DNA of 64,000 nt from Aquarana catesbeiana. Its lineage: Eukaryota; Chordata; Amphibia; Anura; Ranidae. Shown in pieces: positions 63,872 to 64,000 of the stretch; position 1 is the stretch's first letter, and each line of letters opens with the position of its first letter. A program made the translations under genes and the position numbers. The notes under the pieces are model-generated. The model was not told where the DNA came from. It saw only the letters and a program-made list of their open reading frames with translations, and did not search any database. Where the stretch lies: contig NC_133332.1 in assembly GCF_042186555.1 (NCBI RefSeq), positions 120,955,375 to 121,019,374 on the forward strand, in the 5' to 3' direction.

Positions 63872-64000
63872 GTGAAAATTTATTTTATATTAGGTTAAAG
63901 TAGGCCTTGCATAAAAAAAATTCTGTGTAATTGAACGCTTGCTTTTGTGAAATATATAAAACAATTACATGTGCTATGCTTTCTAGAGCATGGCCCCCAC
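63872..64000 (+). other. Intron sequence to window end
   Basis: Downstream intron. The next tail exon is not reached. Confidence 0.6.

Overview
This window looks like vertebrate, most probably frog (ranid-like), nuclear DNA. Small exons with standard splice sites lie in kilobase-scale introns that are packed with transposable elements. The element mix supports this: piggyBac elements with TTAACCA ends, several divergent L1 families, Tc1/mariner elements, a Tf1/sushi-type Ty3 retrotransposon, a Penelope-like element and a V-type tRNA-SINE. The species is inferred, not proven.

The only host gene I can support is one adhesion G-protein-coupled receptor of the ADGRG group on the + strand. Seven consecutive coding exons (5386-5431, 6000-6103, 20397-20518, 36523-36791, 42923-43031, 50931-51211, 63770-63871) join in phase. 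They encode the GPS autoproteolysis motif, the tethered agonist, all seven transmembrane helices and the start of the cytoplasmic tail. The large N-terminal ectodomain and the last tail exon(s) lie outside the window. ADGRG4 fits best and ADGRG2 is the main alternative.

Layout of the rest, all intronic: 683-1445 L1 tail; 1446-3611 LTR element with a 470-codon repeat-bearing ORF, set in a piggyBac remnant (to 4000) and a Tc1 remnant (4001-5002); 5665-5888 SINE; 6493-10350 decayed hAT; 10491-11644 large foldback; 11993-12370 solo LTR; 12655-13473 and 13732-15315 Tc1/mariners; 16564-17819 solo LTR inside a MITE; 19063-19488 MITE; 21100-21790 gag fragment; 21835-23904 5'-truncated L1; 23920-25293 Tc1; 25337-31038 full piggyBac; about 31980-33430 Penelope-like element with a hammerhead-like motif; 33440-35046 Tc1; 38826-39131 hairpin; 39136-40592 solo LTR holding a hAT-derived nonautonomous element; 40676-41617 copia remnant; 43772-50317 apparently intact hAT; 52105-52313 palindrome; 52314-55878 sushi-type Ty3 element without integrase; 56683-62677 full-length L1 with both ORFs open.

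Two elements look young and possibly competent: the 6.5-kb hAT (perfect 8-bp target duplication, 1,100-codon transposase, array of TATA-bearing 167-bp monomers just upstream) and the 6.0-kb L1 (at least 14-bp target duplication, intact ORF1 and ORF2). Every LTR-type element that can be oriented is antisense to the receptor gene.
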